From assembly GCF_003258515.1 (NCBI RefSeq), contig NZ_QGEH01000007.1, positions 1 through 64,000 on the forward strand: a DNA stretch of 64,000 nt. Reading direction: 5' to 3'. The notes beneath the pieces were generated by a model. The model was not told the origin of the DNA. It did not search any database and saw nothing but the letters and a program-made list of their open reading frames with translations. Every line of letters begins with the position of its first letter. Position 1 is the stretch's first letter. Source of the DNA: Marinobacter bohaiensis (GTDB taxonomy: Bacteria > Pseudomonadota > Gammaproteobacteria > Pseudomonadales > Oleiphilaceae). The translations under genes were made by a program, and so were the position numbers. Shown one piece after another: positions 17,692 to 28,407 of this stretch.

Positions 17692-18321
17692 CTAATCGGT
17701 CAGGTTCTCCCGCCGCTCCATCACAATCCGCGAGATCATATCTTCCACGCGGCGGATATCCTCGCCCTCGTTGCCATGCCCCGTGAGCACCACCTGGGCG
17801 CCGATGGTGGCCACATAAAGCAGCATCGACAGGTCGCGAATCCGCTCGGGTTCGCTGTTGAGGTTCTGGAACAGCAGGCAGTTCTGGTTCATGCGCGACT
17901 CGTCGACCTCCTGAACCAGTTGCGCCGCGTAGTCGTTGCGCCGGGCAAAATCGCGGACCGCCAGCTCCACCTGCAGGCGCCGCACATTGCGCGCTGAATC
18001 GGTCAGCATCAGACGCAGGATGTCGCGCAATTCTGCCTCGGGATCATCCCCCTTGGGCTTCCAGTACTGCAGCTCGTGGAAACGCCGGTCGCGCCAGCGA
18101 TTGAGGAAGCTGACCACCAGATCCTCATGGTCCTTGAAATGCCAGTAGAAACTGCCGCGGGTGACGCCCAGCTTCTTGGAGAGGGTCAGCACCCGCAGCT
18201 GGCCGAACCCGCCCGCCGCCACTTCGCCGGCCGCAGCATCGAGCCAGTCGTCCCGGGTCAACTGGGCCTTGTCGCCGTCGCTCTTGCGGCCGCGTTTGCT
18301 TCGTTGGGTTGCTTCGCTCAT
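17692..18321 (-). CDS. TetR family transcriptional regulator
   Basis: A 209-residue TetR repressor. The DNA-binding domain covers about residues 20-70 (LTLSKKLGVTRGSFYWHFKDHEDLVVSFL); the basic lead KRGRKSDGDK may add DNA contacts. The C-terminal helical domain would bind the ligand, plausibly an acyl-CoA given the divergent beta-oxidation operon that starts at 18520. Two palindromic sites lie in the shared 198-bp gap, and a third copy of the motif lies upstream of the hydrolase at 15413. Confidence 0.9.
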   Translation of the reverse strand: MSEATQRSKRGRKSDGDKAQLTRDDWLDAAAGEVAAGGFGQLRVLTLSKKLGVTRGSFYWHFKDHEDLVVSFLNRWRDRRFHELQYWKPKGDDPEAELRDILRLMLTDSARNVRRLQVELAVRDFARRNDYAAQLVQEVDESRMNQNCLLFQNLNSEPERIRDLSMLLYVATIGAQVVLTGHGNEGEDIRRVEDMISRIVMERRENLTD

Positions 18322-18397
18322 TCGGTGTCCACTGCCTCTCCATCAATCTGGCCGGGGATTCTACAGCATAGCGCCAGCCGTTGACCGCTTCCTGAAC

Positions 18398-18434
18398 ATA
18401 CATTAGTGTACGGAAAAACAATACACCAGTGTAT
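18398..18434. promoter_or_regulatory. Two palindromic TetR operators
   Basis: ATACATTAGTGTAC (18398-18411) and ATACACCAGTGTAT (18421-18434) are 23 bp apart in the divergent gap. Both fit ATACAYYRGTGTAY. A third match lies at 15359-15372. The position and repeat pattern suggest binding by the TetR protein encoded at 17692-18321. Confidence 0.65.
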
Positions 18435-18519
18435 GGATTCGGCGAGACGACCTCCGAACCCTTCTCAGACCCACAGCGGGGCGCCCACGCCGCCCCGCTG
18501 GCCAACAGGGAGCAACGTG

Positions 18520-20619
18520 ATGAGCAGCGCGCACTACGATGTGAACGGCGACACCGCCGTCATCCGCCTGAATAACCCACCGGTGAACGGCCTGGGCCTG
18601 GCCCTGCGCCAGGGAATTGTCGATGGCATCAAGCAGGCCGAAGGCGATGACGCCATCAAGGCCGTGGTCCTGATCGGCTCCGACCGGGCGTTTTCCGGCG
18701 GCGCCGACATCAGCGAGTTCGGTACAGACAGGATGCTGGCCGAACCGATCCTGACCACCGTGATCAACGTCATCGAGACGGCGAAGAAGCCGGTCATTGC
18801 CGCCATCAGCGGCGCCTGCATGGGCGGCGGCCTGGAACTGGCGCTGGGCTGTCACTATCGCGTCGCCAAGCCGGATGCGCAGATTTCCCTGCCGGAAGTG
18901 AAGCTGGGCATCCTGCCCGGCGCCGGCGGCACCCAGCGCCTGCCGCGGGTGATCGGCGTCGAGCACGCCCTGAACATGATCGTCTCCGGCGCGGCCGTGC
19001 CGGCCAAACAGTTCCAGGGCAGTCCTCTGTTTGATGACATTGTCGAAGGCGAGCTGCTCGAAGGCGCGCTGACCTACGCGAAGAAAATCGTTAGCGAAAA
19101 CCTGCCGCTCAAGCGCGTACGCGACCTGAAAGCCAAGCATGAGAACCCGGAAGGCTTCTTCATGTTTGCCCGCAATACCGTCGGCGCGGTGGCCAGGAAC
19201 TACCCGGCGCCGCTGAAGTGCGTGGACGCCGTGGAAGCCGCCGTGACCAAGCCGTTTGACCAGGGCATGGCGGTCGAGCGCGAAGCCTTCGCCAACCTGC
19301 TGCAGACGCCGGAATCCAGGGCCCTGCGCCACGCCTTCTTTGCCGAGCGCCTGACCAGCAAGATCGCCGACGTGCCCAGCGACACCCCGACCCGCGACAT
19401 TCAGCAGGTGGGCGTGATCGGCGGCGGCACCATGGGCACCGGCATCACCATCAACTTCCTCAACGCCGGCATCCCGGTGACCCTGGTCGAGATGAAACAG
19501 GAAGGCCTGGACCGGGGCGTCGCCGCCATCCAGAAGGTCTACGAAGGCCGGGTGAAGAAGGGCCGGATGAGCGAAGACAAGGCCAGGGCCTGCATGAATC
19601 TGCTGACCCCGAGCCTGTCCTACGACGACCTGAAGGACGCCGACCTGGTGATCGAAGCGGTGTTCGAGGAAATGGGCGTCAAGCAGTCCGTTTTCGAAAC
19701 GCTGGACGCCACCTGCAAGCCGGGCGCGATCCTCGCCTCCAACACCTCCACCCTGGATCTGAACAGGATCGCGAGTTTCACCAAACGCCCGGAAGACGTC
19801 ATCGGCCTGCACTTCTTCAGCCCGGCCAACATCATGAAGCTGCTGGAAGTGGTGCGTGGCGACAAGACCGCCAAGGACGTGCTGGCCACGGCCATGAAGC
19901 TCGCCAAGACCATCAGGAAGACCGCCGTGGTCTCCGGCGTCTGCGACGGCTTCATCGGCAACCGCATGATCAACCAGTACCAGCGTGAAGCCATCCTGAT
20001 GCTGGAAGAAGGCGCCACCGTCCAGCAGATCGACAAGGCCATCGAGAAGTTCGGGTTCGCCATGGGCCCGCTGCGCATGGCGGACCTGGCTGGCGGCGAC
20101 ATCGGCTGGGCCATCCGCAAGCGCCTGTACGCCGAGCACCCGGACATGACCAGGATGGTGGTGGCCGATCGCCTGTGCGAAATGGGCCGCTACGGCCAGA
20201 AGACCGGTGCCGGCTTCTACCGCTATGAACCGGGCAACCGCAACGCCCTGCATGACCCGGAAGTGGACAAGGTGGTGGACGAGGTCCGCGCCGAGCTGGG
20301 CATCACCCCGCGCAAGATCAGCAACCAGGAAATCGTCGAGCGCTGCGTCTACGCCCTGGTCAATGAGGGCGCCCGCCTGCTGGACGAAGGCATCGCCCAG
20401 CGCGCCTCCGATATCGACATGGTGTACCTGACCGGCTACGGCTTCCCGGTGTTCCGGGGCGGCCCCATGCACTACGCCGAGGAAGTGGGGCTGCCCAACG
20501 TGGTCCGCGCCATGGAACCCTTCGCCGACACCCACACCCAGCCGGGCTTCTGGGAACCGGCGCCGCTGCTGGCGCGCTGCGCCGCCGAAGGCAAGCGTTT
20601 CGATGAGCGCGCCAAATAA
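18520..20619 (+). CDS. Bifunctional enoyl-CoA hydratase/3-hydroxyacyl-CoA dehydrogenase
   Basis: A 699-residue multifunctional beta-oxidation enzyme. An N-terminal crotonase domain (1-190) has both hydratase acids, Glu106 in [10 protein letters not shown] and Glu126 in LPEVKLG, 20 residues apart as in FadB. The NAD-binding domain starts near residue 297 ([14 protein letters not shown]) and two dehydrogenase C-terminal domains end the protein. The layout is like peroxisomal and FadJ-type enzymes. It converts enoyl-CoA to 3-ketoacyl-CoA. Start chosen at ATG 18520 behind GGGAG; the longer frame would run across the operators. First gene of the operon, with thiolase next. Confidence 0.93.
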   Translation: MSSAHYDVNGDTAVIRLNNPPVNGLGLALRQGIVDGIKQAEGDDAIKAVVLIGSDRAFSGGADISEFGTDRMLAEPILTTVINVIETAKKPVIAAISGACMGGGLELALGCHYRVAKPDAQISLPEVKLGILPGAGGTQRLPRVIGVEHALNMIVSGAAVPAKQFQGSPLFDDIVEGELLEGALTYAKKIVSENLPLKRVRDLKAKHENPEGFFMFARNTVGAVARNYPAPLKCVDAVEAAVTKPFDQGMAVEREAFANLLQTPESRALRHAFFAERLTSKIADVPSDTPTRDIQQVGVIGGGTMGTGITINFLNAGIPVTLVEMKQEGLDRGVAAIQKVYEGRVKKGRMSEDKARACMNLLTPSLSYDDLKDADLVIEAVFEEMGVKQSVFETLDATCKPGAILASNTSTLDLNRIASFTKRPEDVIGLHFFSPANIMKLLEVVRGDKTAKDVLATAMKLAKTIRKTAVVSGVCDGFIGNRMINQYQREAILMLEEGATVQQIDKAIEKFGFAMGPLRMADLAGGDIGWAIRKRLYAEHPDMTRMVVADRLCEMGRYGQKTGAGFYRYEPGNRNALHDPEVDKVVDEVRAELGITPRKISNQEIVERCVYALVNEGARLLDEGIAQRASDIDMVYLTGYGFPVFRGGPMHYAEEVGLPNVVRAMEPFADTHTQPGFWEPAPLLARCAAEGKRFDERAK

Positions 20620-20687
20620 GTCGGGTATCCGGTCAACGAATTTCAGCGGGGCTGCCTGCGGGCAGGCCCGCCAACAGGAGAATGGTT

Positions 20688-21869
20688 ATGTCCAATGATG
20701 TCGTCATCGTATCCACCGCCCGTACGCCGCTGGCCAAGTCCTGGCGCGGCGGGCTGAACATGACCCACGGCGCCACCCTGGCCGGCCATGCGATACAGCA
20801 CGCGGTCGAGCGCTCCAGGGTCGACCCCAACGAAATCGAAGACGTGCTGATGGGCTGTGCCCTGCCCGAAGGCTCCACCGGCAACGACGTGGCCCGCATG
20901 GGCGCGATCCGCGCCGGCCTGCCGGTCACCGTCGGCGGCGCCACCATCAACCGCTTCTGCTCGTCTGGCCTTCAGGCCATCGCCATGGCCGCCCAGCACA
21001 TTGCTGTGGATAAAGTGCCGGTGATGGTCGCCGGCGGGGTGGAATCCATCTCCACCGTCCAGGCCAACGTCAACCAGAACTACCTGATGGAACCCTGGCT
21101 GGCCAAGCACAAGCCGGAACTCTACTGGTCCATGCTGCAAACCGCGGAAACCGTGGCCGAGCGTTATGGCATCAAGAAGGAAGCCATGGACGAGTACGGC
21201 GTGCGCTCCCAACAACTGGCTGCCAAGGCCCGTGAAGACGGTAAGTTCAACGACGAGATCGTGCCCATCACCACCACCATGGGCGTGGCGGACAAGGCCA
21301 CCGGTCAACTGAGCACGAAGGAAGTCACCGTCAGCCAGGACGAGGGCATCCGCCCGGACACCAACCTGGAAGGCGTCAGCAAGATCCGTTCGGCCATGCC
21401 GGGCGGCGTGGTCACGGCCGGTAACGCCAGCCAGTTTTCCGATGGCGCCTCTGCCTGCGTGCTGATGGACGGCACCCTGGCTGAGCAGCGCAACGTCGAG
21501 CCGCTGGGGATCTTCCGCGGCTTTGCCGTAGCCGGCTGCGAGCCGGACGAAATGGGCATTGGCCCGGTGTTCGCCGTGCCCAAACTGCTCAAGCGCCACG
21601 GCCTGACCGTTGATGACATTGGTCTGTGGGAACTGAACGAGGCCTTCGCCGTCCAGGTTTTGTACTGCCAGGAAAAACTGGGTATCCCGATGGATCGCCT
21701 GAACGTGAACGGCGGCGCGATCGCCGTGGGCCACCCTTACGGCACCACCGGTTCCCGCCTGGTCGGCCACGCGCTGATCGAAGGCAAACGGCGCGGCGTA
21801 AAGTATGTGGTGGTGACCATGTGTGTGGGCACCGGCATGGGGGCCGCCGGTCTGTTTGAGGTGGCCTGA
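20688..21869 (+). CDS. Acetyl-CoA C-acyltransferase (thiolase)
   Basis: A 393-residue thiolase that cleaves 3-ketoacyl-CoA with CoA. Nucleophile Cys91 is in [18 protein letters not shown], the acid/base His of [16 protein letters not shown] and the second Cys in TMCVGTGMG complete the active site. An in-frame ATG at 20682 sits too close to AGGAG (20676-20680), so ATG 20688 is preferred. It is 68 bp after the hydratase/dehydrogenase gene, which supplies its substrate. Confidence 0.94.
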   Translation: MSNDVVIVSTARTPLAKSWRGGLNMTHGATLAGHAIQHAVERSRVDPNEIEDVLMGCALPEGSTGNDVARMGAIRAGLPVTVGGATINRFCSSGLQAIAMAAQHIAVDKVPVMVAGGVESISTVQANVNQNYLMEPWLAKHKPELYWSMLQTAETVAERYGIKKEAMDEYGVRSQQLAAKAREDGKFNDEIVPITTTMGVADKATGQLSTKEVTVSQDEGIRPDTNLEGVSKIRSAMPGGVVTAGNASQFSDGASACVLMDGTLAEQRNVEPLGIFRGFAVAGCEPDEMGIGPVFAVPKLLKRHGLTVDDIGLWELNEAFAVQVLYCQEKLGIPMDRLNVNGGAIAVGHPYGTTGSRLVGHALIEGKRRGVKYVVVTMCVGTGMGAAGLFEVA

Positions 21870-21890
21870 GGCCGCCCACAGCGCTCGCTT

Positions 21891-21917
21891 CGCTCCCGCG
21901 GCCTATCGCCGGGAGCG
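21891..21917 (+). terminator. Stem-loop after the thiolase gene
   Basis: CGCTCCC pairs with GGGAGCG around a 13-base loop, 21 bp past the thiolase stop. It would separate this gene from the acyl-CoA dehydrogenase pair; there is no T-tract. Confidence 0.45.
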
Positions 21918-21997
21918 GGGCCATGCTGGCATCAGAGGCCACGTGAACACAGCGCAATGATTCAGGCGTACTCAAGTACCCATCGAAGCCCGAGCTT

Positions 21998-22019
21998 CTA
22001 CTACAGTTACTGTGAGTAG
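21998..22019. promoter_or_regulatory. Inverted repeat upstream of acyl-CoA dehydrogenase genes
   Basis: The core ACAGT-t-ACTGT is a perfect inverted repeat, extended by CTACT on the left and AGTAG on the right with one extra base. It ends 60 bp before the ATG at 22080. It differs from the ATACAC/GTGTAT sites of the upstream operon, so a different regulator would be involved. Confidence 0.4.
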
Positions 22020-22079
22020 TCCGAAAACCAACAACAACACCGTGTTTATCCAGACGTCGACCCGACAGCGAGGTAAGCC

Positions 22080-23267
<1,188 letters not shown>

Positions 23268-23280
23268 GGAGGCGCGCATC

Positions 23281-24420
23281 ATGAACTTCAATCTCACCGA
23301 AGAACAACACATGCTGCAGGACTCCCTGCGCCGCTTCCTGGCCAACGAATACGGCTTCGACAAGCGCAGGGACATCGTCGCCGGCGGCCAGGGTGTGGAT
23401 AAGGCCACCTGGAACGCCTTCGCCGAAATGGGCCTGCTGGGCTACACCCTGCCGGAGGAGTACGACGGTCTGGGCGGCAACGGCCTCGACACCATGCTGG
23501 TGATGGAAAACTTCGGCCGGGCCCTGGTGGTGGAGCCCTACCTGTCCACCGTGGTGCTCGGCGGCAGCATCATCAGCGAAGCCGGTTCCGACGAGCAGAA
23601 GCAGCGCATCCTGCCGAAGATCGCCACCGGCGAGGAATTCCTGGCCTTCGCCCACTACGAGCCGAGTGGGCGTCATAACCTGGATTACGTGCGCACCGAG
23701 ATCCAGACGCACGGCGACGACTACATCCTCAACGGCCGCAAGACCGCCGTTTTCGACGCCGCCGGGGCCCACTACCTGATCGTTTCCGGGCGCCGCAAGG
23801 GACGGCCCACCGAACCGGTGTCCCTGTTCCTGGTCAATCACGACTCGTCCGGGGTGGAGATCGAGGAATACACCACCCACGACGGCCACCGGGTCGCGGA
23901 TGTCATCCTCGACAGCGTGATGGTCAGCGACGACGACCGCATCGGCGGCCGCGGCCAGGCCATGCCCATCATCGAGAAAGGCGTGGACCGGGCCATTGCC
24001 GCCCTGTGCGCGGAGGCCGTGGGCGCCATGGAAGCACTCAACGAAACCACCCGCGAATATGTCCAGACCCGCCAGCAGTTCGGCATGCCGATCGGCAAGT
24101 TCCAGGTGATCCAGCACAAGCTGGCGGACATGTTCATCGCCACCGAGCAGGCCCGGTCCATGGCCATCCTGGCCGCCAGCGAGTCGGATTCTGACGACCG
24201 CGACCAGCGCCGGCGGGCGGTGTCCATGGCCAAGGCCCTGGTGGGTCAGTCGGCCCGCTTCGTGGGCCAGACGGCGGTGCAGCTGCACGGCGGCATGGGC
24301 GTGACCGACGAGATGTTCGCCGCCCACCTGTTCAAGCGGCTGACCCTGATCAACCTGCAATTCGGCGATGCCGATTACCACCTGGGGCAGGTCAGCGACG
24401 GGATGCTGAAAAGCGCCTGA
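23281..24420 (+). CDS. Acyl-CoA dehydrogenase-like partner subunit
   Basis: A 379-residue acyl-CoA dehydrogenase homologue starting 13 bp after its neighbour, with AAGGAGG overlapping the previous stop. The fold is complete (MNFNLTEEQHMLQDSLRRFL, the FAD-binding middle, C-terminal QLHGGMGVTDEMFAAHLFKR). Yet FAHYEPSGRHNL replaces the usual TEPxAGSD text, and the segment KGVDRAIAALCAEAVG has no clear Glu base. This resembles the non-catalytic partner in alpha2beta2 dehydrogenases of steroid side-chain pathways. Heteromer formation is an inference. Confidence 0.85.
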   Translation: MNFNLTEEQHMLQDSLRRFLANEYGFDKRRDIVAGGQGVDKATWNAFAEMGLLGYTLPEEYDGLGGNGLDTMLVMENFGRALVVEPYLSTVVLGGSIISEAGSDEQKQRILPKIATGEEFLAFAHYEPSGRHNLDYVRTEIQTHGDDYILNGRKTAVFDAAGAHYLIVSGRRKGRPTEPVSLFLVNHDSSGVEIEEYTTHDGHRVADVILDSVMVSDDDRIGGRGQAMPIIEKGVDRAIAALCAEAVGAMEALNETTREYVQTRQQFGMPIGKFQVIQHKLADMFIATEQARSMAILAASESDSDDRDQRRRAVSMAKALVGQSARFVGQTAVQLHGGMGVTDEMFAAHLFKRLTLINLQFGDADYHLGQVSDGMLKSA

Positions 24421-24477
24421 AACACCGGCCGGGGCTGTCACGGCGGCAGCGCCGGCTTCAACCACAAGGGGATGTGA

Positions 24478-25251
24478 GTGAGCGTTAAACAACTCCTCGA
24501 CCTGAGCGGCAAGGTGGCCCTGATCACCGGTGGTTCCCGGGGTCTGGGCCTGCAGATGGCCGAAGCACTGGGCGAGATGGGGGCGAAAGTCGCCCTCACC
24601 GCCCGCAAACAGCACGAACTGGACGAGGCCGAAGGCCATCTGAAGAGCCAGGGCATCGAGGTGATGACCCTGGCGGCGGACATGTCCGACCTGGAAGGTA
24701 TTCCGACCGTTGTGGACAGGATCGTCGCCGAACTGGGCGACATCGACATCCTGGTCAACAACGCCGGCGCCACCTGGGGCGCGCCCGCCGAGGACTATCC
24801 GGCGGAAGGTTGGATGAAGGTGATGAATCTCAACGTCAACGCGGTGTTCTTCCTGACCCAGACGGTGGGAAAAAAATGCTTTATCCCGCGCCGGACCGGC
24901 AAGGTGATCAACATTGCGTCCATCGCCGGCCTCTCCGGCAATCCGGAAGCCATGCAGACCATCGCCTACAACACCAGCAAGGGCGCCGTGGTGAACTTCA
25001 CCCGCGCCCTGGCGGCGGAATGGGGCCACCACAACATCAACGTCAACGCCCTGTGCCCGGGCTTCTTCCCGTCGAAAATGTCCCAGGGGCTGCTGGACGC
25101 CCAGGGCGACACCATGCTGGAGCGGATTCCGCTGAACCGGTTTGGCGGTGACGAGGACCTGAAAGGTGCGGCGGTGCTGATGGCATCAGAGGCCGGACGG
25201 CACATTACCGGGCAGTGCCTGGCGGTGGATGGGGGGACGTTGGTGTCCTGA
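24478..25251 (+). CDS. SDR family oxidoreductase
   Basis: A 257-residue classical short-chain dehydrogenase. Gly-rich cofactor motif TGGSRGLGLQMA is followed by NNAGATWG, catalytic Ser in INIASIAGLSG, the YNTSKGA Tyr-Lys pair and the CPGFFPSKM segment. It is likely a 3-hydroxyacyl-CoA or alcohol dehydrogenase completing the oxidation sequence of the upstream acyl-CoA dehydrogenases. The GTG at 24478 follows AAGGGG. It is the last gene of the cluster before a REP-like repeat. Confidence 0.9.
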   Translation: MSVKQLLDLSGKVALITGGSRGLGLQMAEALGEMGAKVALTARKQHELDEAEGHLKSQGIEVMTLAADMSDLEGIPTVVDRIVAELGDIDILVNNAGATWGAPAEDYPAEGWMKVMNLNVNAVFFLTQTVGKKCFIPRRTGKVINIASIAGLSGNPEAMQTIAYNTSKGAVVNFTRALAAEWGHHNINVNALCPGFFPSKMSQGLLDAQGDTMLERIPLNRFGGDEDLKGAAVLMASEAGRHITGQCLAVDGGTLVS

Positions 25252-25273
25252 GTTTAGCCTCATCCCCCAGACC

Positions 25274-25367
25274 ATGTAGCGGACGCTTTAGCTTCCGAGC
25301 GGGCCGCAGGCTCGCCGATAAACCAAGGGCCCTATCGGGCCCTCCGAAGCTAAAGCGTCGGCTACAT
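25274..25367. repeat. REP-like palindromic unit (copy A)
   Basis: Two 26-base arms (25274-25299 and 25342-25367) are inverted repeats matching at 24 of 26 positions. Each begins or ends with ATGTAGC/GCTACAT. Between them lie two small hairpins (CGAGC/GCTCG and AGGGCCC/GGGCCCT). The unit sits between the convergent SDR and monooxygenase genes, a typical REP/BIME location. A second locus with the same 26-mer is at 37781-37850. Confidence 0.75.
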
Positions 25368-25389
25368 TTTTACGCCCCCTCCAACCCAA

Positions 25390-26973
25390 TCAGGCCGGCA
25401 CCGCCTCCCCGGCCACTTCCCGCAGCGGCGCCGAGGTCACGCACTCGTAGTGCTGGGCGTCGAAGCGGTGGGTCTGCTGCCGAAAGGCCCAGGTGAAACT
25501 GGGCCACAGCGTGGTGTTCTTGCCGTTTTCGTTCACGTACCAGCTGTTGCAGCCGCTGTCCCAGACGGAGCCATCGGACTTGGATTGCAGCATGGCGTTG
25601 TAGTCCGCCTGCACGCTTTCCTTGACGTCCACCGCTTCCCAGCCCTGCTGACGCATCTTGGCCAGGGCGTCCATCACGTACTGGATCTGGGATTCGATCA
25701 TGTAGACCATCGAGCTGTGACCGAGCCCGGTGTTGGGCCCCACCAGCATGAAGAAATTGGGGAAACCGTGCACCGTGGTGCCCTTGTAGGCTTCCGCGCC
25801 GTCGCGCCAGGCGTCCAGCAGGTCACGACCGCCACGCCCGAACACCATCCCCTTGGGAATCGGGTCCTGGGCCTTGAAGCCGGTGCCGAAGATGATCGCG
25901 TCCACCTCCCGCTCGGCGCCGTTTTTATCCACAACCCCCTTGGCGGTGACTTTCTGGATGCCGTCGGTCAGCACGTCCACATGGTCCTGTGCCAGCGCCG
26001 GATAGTAGTTGTTGGAGAGCAGAATGCGCTTGCAGCCAATGGTGTAATCCGGCGTCACCTTGCGGCGCAGGGCCTTGTCCGGAATCTGCTTGCGGATATG
26101 GCGCCGCGCCTCCAGCTCGGCGATTTTCATCAGGCGCGGGTTCAGCGCCAAAGCCAACACGCGGGACTCCAGCTGCCAGTAGATCGAGTTACGCAGCGCC
26201 GACTGGGTCGCCGGTACGCGCCGGAACAGGGCCTTTTCCCAGCCTTTCATGGGTCGGTCCGGCTTGGGCATGATCCAGGGCGGCGTGCGCTGGTACAGGT
26301 CCACCCGGGCCGCTTCACGGGCGACCTCGGGTACGAACTGGATGGCGCTGGCGCCGGTGCCGATTACCGCCACGCGTTTGCCGGTCAGGTCGTAGCCGTG
26401 ATCCCAGTCCTGGGAATGGAACAGCTTGCCCTGGAACCGGTCCAGCCCCTCGATGCTCGGGTAGGCCGGCGTGCTCAACCCGCCCATGCCCGAGACCAGT
26501 ACGCCCGCTTCCAGTTGCTCCATGTCCGGCAGCTCGGGGTCTTCCAGGTCCAGCGCGTCGCCGGGCTTGAGGTCGTGTCGCTGCATGTAGTTCCAGAGCC
26601 GACCGCTATCGGCCAGGTCGAGGGTCCAGCGGTTGCGGGTCTCGTCAAAATGCGCCGCCGTCAGGTGCGTGTTGAAGCGGATGTGCGGCATCAGCCCGTA
26701 TTTCTCGGCGCAATGCCTGAGGTACGCCAGGATTTCCGACTGCTGGGCGTACATGCGCGACCACTCGGGGTTCTGCTCGAAGGAAAACGAGTACAGCGCC
26801 GACTGCACGTCGCAGGCGCACCCCGGGTAATGGTTGTCGCGCCAGGTACCGCCCACGTCGCTGCCCTGCTCCAGGATCACGAAATCCTCGTAGCCGGCTT
26901 CCTTCAGCTTGATGCCCATACCCAGTCCGGCAAAGCCGGTACCGATGATGGCAATCGGGGTCTTGTTGCTCAT
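25390..26973 (-). CDS. Flavin-containing Baeyer-Villiger-type monooxygenase
   Basis: A 527-residue two-dinucleotide-domain flavoprotein. The FAD motif IIGTGFAGLGMG is near residue 8. The Baeyer-Villiger fingerprint F-x-G-x-x-x-H-x-x-x-W-D is visible as FQGKLFHSQDWD and the NADPH motif as AVIGTGASAIQF. It probably inserts oxygen next to a ketone to give an ester or lactone (cyclohexanone or 4-hydroxyacetophenone monooxygenase relatives). Start chosen at 26973; the frame runs about 105 codons further but crosses the operator array and the divergent TetR gene. A lipid-oxidation gene cluster lies alongside. Confidence 0.9.
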   Translation of the reverse strand: MSNKTPIAIIGTGFAGLGMGIKLKEAGYEDFVILEQGSDVGGTWRDNHYPGCACDVQSALYSFSFEQNPEWSRMYAQQSEILAYLRHCAEKYGLMPHIRFNTHLTAAHFDETRNRWTLDLADSGRLWNYMQRHDLKPGDALDLEDPELPDMEQLEAGVLVSGMGGLSTPAYPSIEGLDRFQGKLFHSQDWDHGYDLTGKRVAVIGTGASAIQFVPEVAREAARVDLYQRTPPWIMPKPDRPMKGWEKALFRRVPATQSALRNSIYWQLESRVLALALNPRLMKIAELEARRHIRKQIPDKALRRKVTPDYTIGCKRILLSNNYYPALAQDHVDVLTDGIQKVTAKGVVDKNGAEREVDAIIFGTGFKAQDPIPKGMVFGRGGRDLLDAWRDGAEAYKGTTVHGFPNFFMLVGPNTGLGHSSMVYMIESQIQYVMDALAKMRQQGWEAVDVKESVQADYNAMLQSKSDGSVWDSGCNSWYVNENGKNTTLWPSFTWAFRQQTHRFDAQHYECVTSAPLREVAGEAVPA

Positions 26974-27046
26974 AACCACCACACCTCGTCGTTGCTCGTG
27001 CGAGTCTCTTGTTATTACCGCGGCTCTTGCCGGCGGCAGGTTCGCA

Positions 27047-27110
27047 GTAGACACGCGTCTACCGAATTCAGTAGACAGATGTATACACTCACAAGTAGAC
27101 GCCTGTATAC
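27047..27110. promoter_or_regulatory. Three TetR-type operators at exact 24-bp spacing
   Basis: Sixteen-base sites GTAGACACGCGTCTAC (27047), GTAGACAGATGTATAC (27071) and GTAGACGCCTGTATAC (27095) fit GTAGAC-N4-GTMTAC. The first is a perfect inverted repeat outside its 4-base centre. They sit between the divergent monooxygenase (start 26973) and TetR gene (start 27164) and are in phase on the helix, which favours cooperative binding. Confidence 0.75.
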
Positions 27111-27163
27111 TTCCGGTGATCAAAAAACGGGCGATTGGCCCCGGCAGACAAGAAGGCGTCCCG

Positions 27164-27793
27164 ATGAGCGTGATGACTGGCGGCAAACTGAAACTGGTGC
27201 AGGCGGCGCTGCGGCTGATTACCCAGAGCCGCAGCCTGACCTCCCTGGGCCTGCGCGAACTGGCGCGGGAAGCGGGGCTGAACCCCAACACCTTTTACCG
27301 CCATTTCAGCAGCCTGGACGAGTTCGGCCTGCACGTACTGGGTTACATCGCCGAGGAAATGAAGACAGGCGTCCGCGAACTGCGCCGCATGGCGGAGAGT
27401 TCCGACCAGGCGTCACGGGAGACCGTGGCCTTCGTCTACCACTACTTCCAGAGCAACGCCGCCGCCACCACGGTCGCCGTGCGCGAGCTGCACGGCCCGT
27501 CACCGGTCCTGCGCCGCGCCCTGGAAGTCCAACTGGACGCCAGCGCCCGGGAAATGGCCGAAGACATCATCGAGCGTCAGTTGGTGCCGAGTGTCGACGA
27601 GGCCACCATCCACGAAATCTCCCATATGACCATCCGCTACATCCTGTTCCGGGCCATGGACTACATCGAAAAGCCGGATCAGCGCGAGCGCATCCGGTTG
27701 GAGACGGAACGGTTTATCAACCGGCAGTTTCGGGGGGCGTTGGTGGAGACCGTTGAGCCGGAGGCGATTGCTCGGTGGGCTCGGGGTCGCTGA
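27164..27793 (+). CDS. TetR family regulator, FabR/DesT-like
   Basis: A 209-residue TetR protein. Its HTH region (SLTSLGLRELAREAGLNPNTFYRHFSSLDEFGLHVL) is very like FabR/DesT, regulators of unsaturated fatty-acid synthesis that sense acyl-CoA. Here it lies divergent from the Baeyer-Villiger-type monooxygenase, with three operators in between, so autoregulation and repression of that gene are likely. AAGG stands before the ATG at 27164; the open frame extends 85 codons upstream over the operators and was cut. Confidence 0.88.
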   Translation: MSVMTGGKLKLVQAALRLITQSRSLTSLGLRELAREAGLNPNTFYRHFSSLDEFGLHVLGYIAEEMKTGVRELRRMAESSDQASRETVAFVYHYFQSNAAATTVAVRELHGPSPVLRRALEVQLDASAREMAEDIIERQLVPSVDEATIHEISHMTIRYILFRAMDYIEKPDQRERIRLETERFINRQFRGALVETVEPEAIARWARGR

Positions 27794-27992
27794 GTCATCG
27801 AAAGCGGCAGGTAGAACGCCCGACATCGGCGATATCGGGCGCTCAGAGAGGAGGCGGTGGGGACCCTTGCCGGAGGAAGGACAAGGACGTCCTGGTCGCT
27901 ATTATGGCCAGGGACGGCCATTAATAGCAGCGTAGGTAAGGGTTTCCATCGCCTTCCCGCACCAGCTGGCCGTCCTGTTCTTGGCGGGCGGA

Positions 27993-28307
27993 CTACTTCT
28001 CAGTGGTGTTATAGACGTAAGAATCCACGGTCCCGTCCCCGTTGAAGCGCACCACCAGATCCGTGGTTTCCGCCTCGCTGAACGCGGACCAGTGATATTT
28101 GCCGTAGGTCCAGGTGGGTTTGCCGTCCTCGATACCGGTACGCCAGGGATCGCCGAACATGGCCTGGATATCGGACCGGGTGGTCTGGTCCACGGTGATC
28201 TGGTCAACATTGTGGGTGGGGAAATCGTGGCCAACGGTGGCACAGCCGGTCGCCGCGAGCGTGGAAGCAACTACGGTGGCGCCCAGGATGGACTTGAATC
28301 CTGTCAT
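27993..28307 (-). CDS. Small BamE/SmpA-like lipoprotein
   Basis: A 104-residue lipoprotein with a lipobox ending in TGCATVGHDF. The mature domain TTRSDIQAMFGDPWRTGIEDGKPTWTYGKYHW has the pattern of BamE/SmpA-like small outer-membrane lipoproteins (a helix followed by FGxPxxxxxxxGxxxWxY). It is too divergent and in the wrong context to be called BamE itself. GGGAGAG precedes the ATG at 28307. It is transcribed away from the OYE gene upstream, about 100 bp apart. Confidence 0.72.
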   Translation of the reverse strand: MTGFKSILGATVVASTLAATGCATVGHDFPTHNVDQITVDQTTRSDIQAMFGDPWRTGIEDGKPTWTYGKYHWSAFSEAETTDLVVRFNGDGTVDSYVYNTTEK

Positions 28308-28407
28308 AACATCTCTCCCTGCAATGGATGATGATCCCATCATACGGAAAGATGTGACGCCTGCGATTACGGACCGGTAACCCGGCCCGCTGTCGCAGGC
28401 TTTCCAG

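Noticed and set aside
18403-20535. A 710-codon open frame on the minus strand
   Set aside because: It is fully antisense to the hydratase/dehydrogenase gene, is Gly/His/Val-rich with no recognisable motif, and arises from the third-position GC bias.
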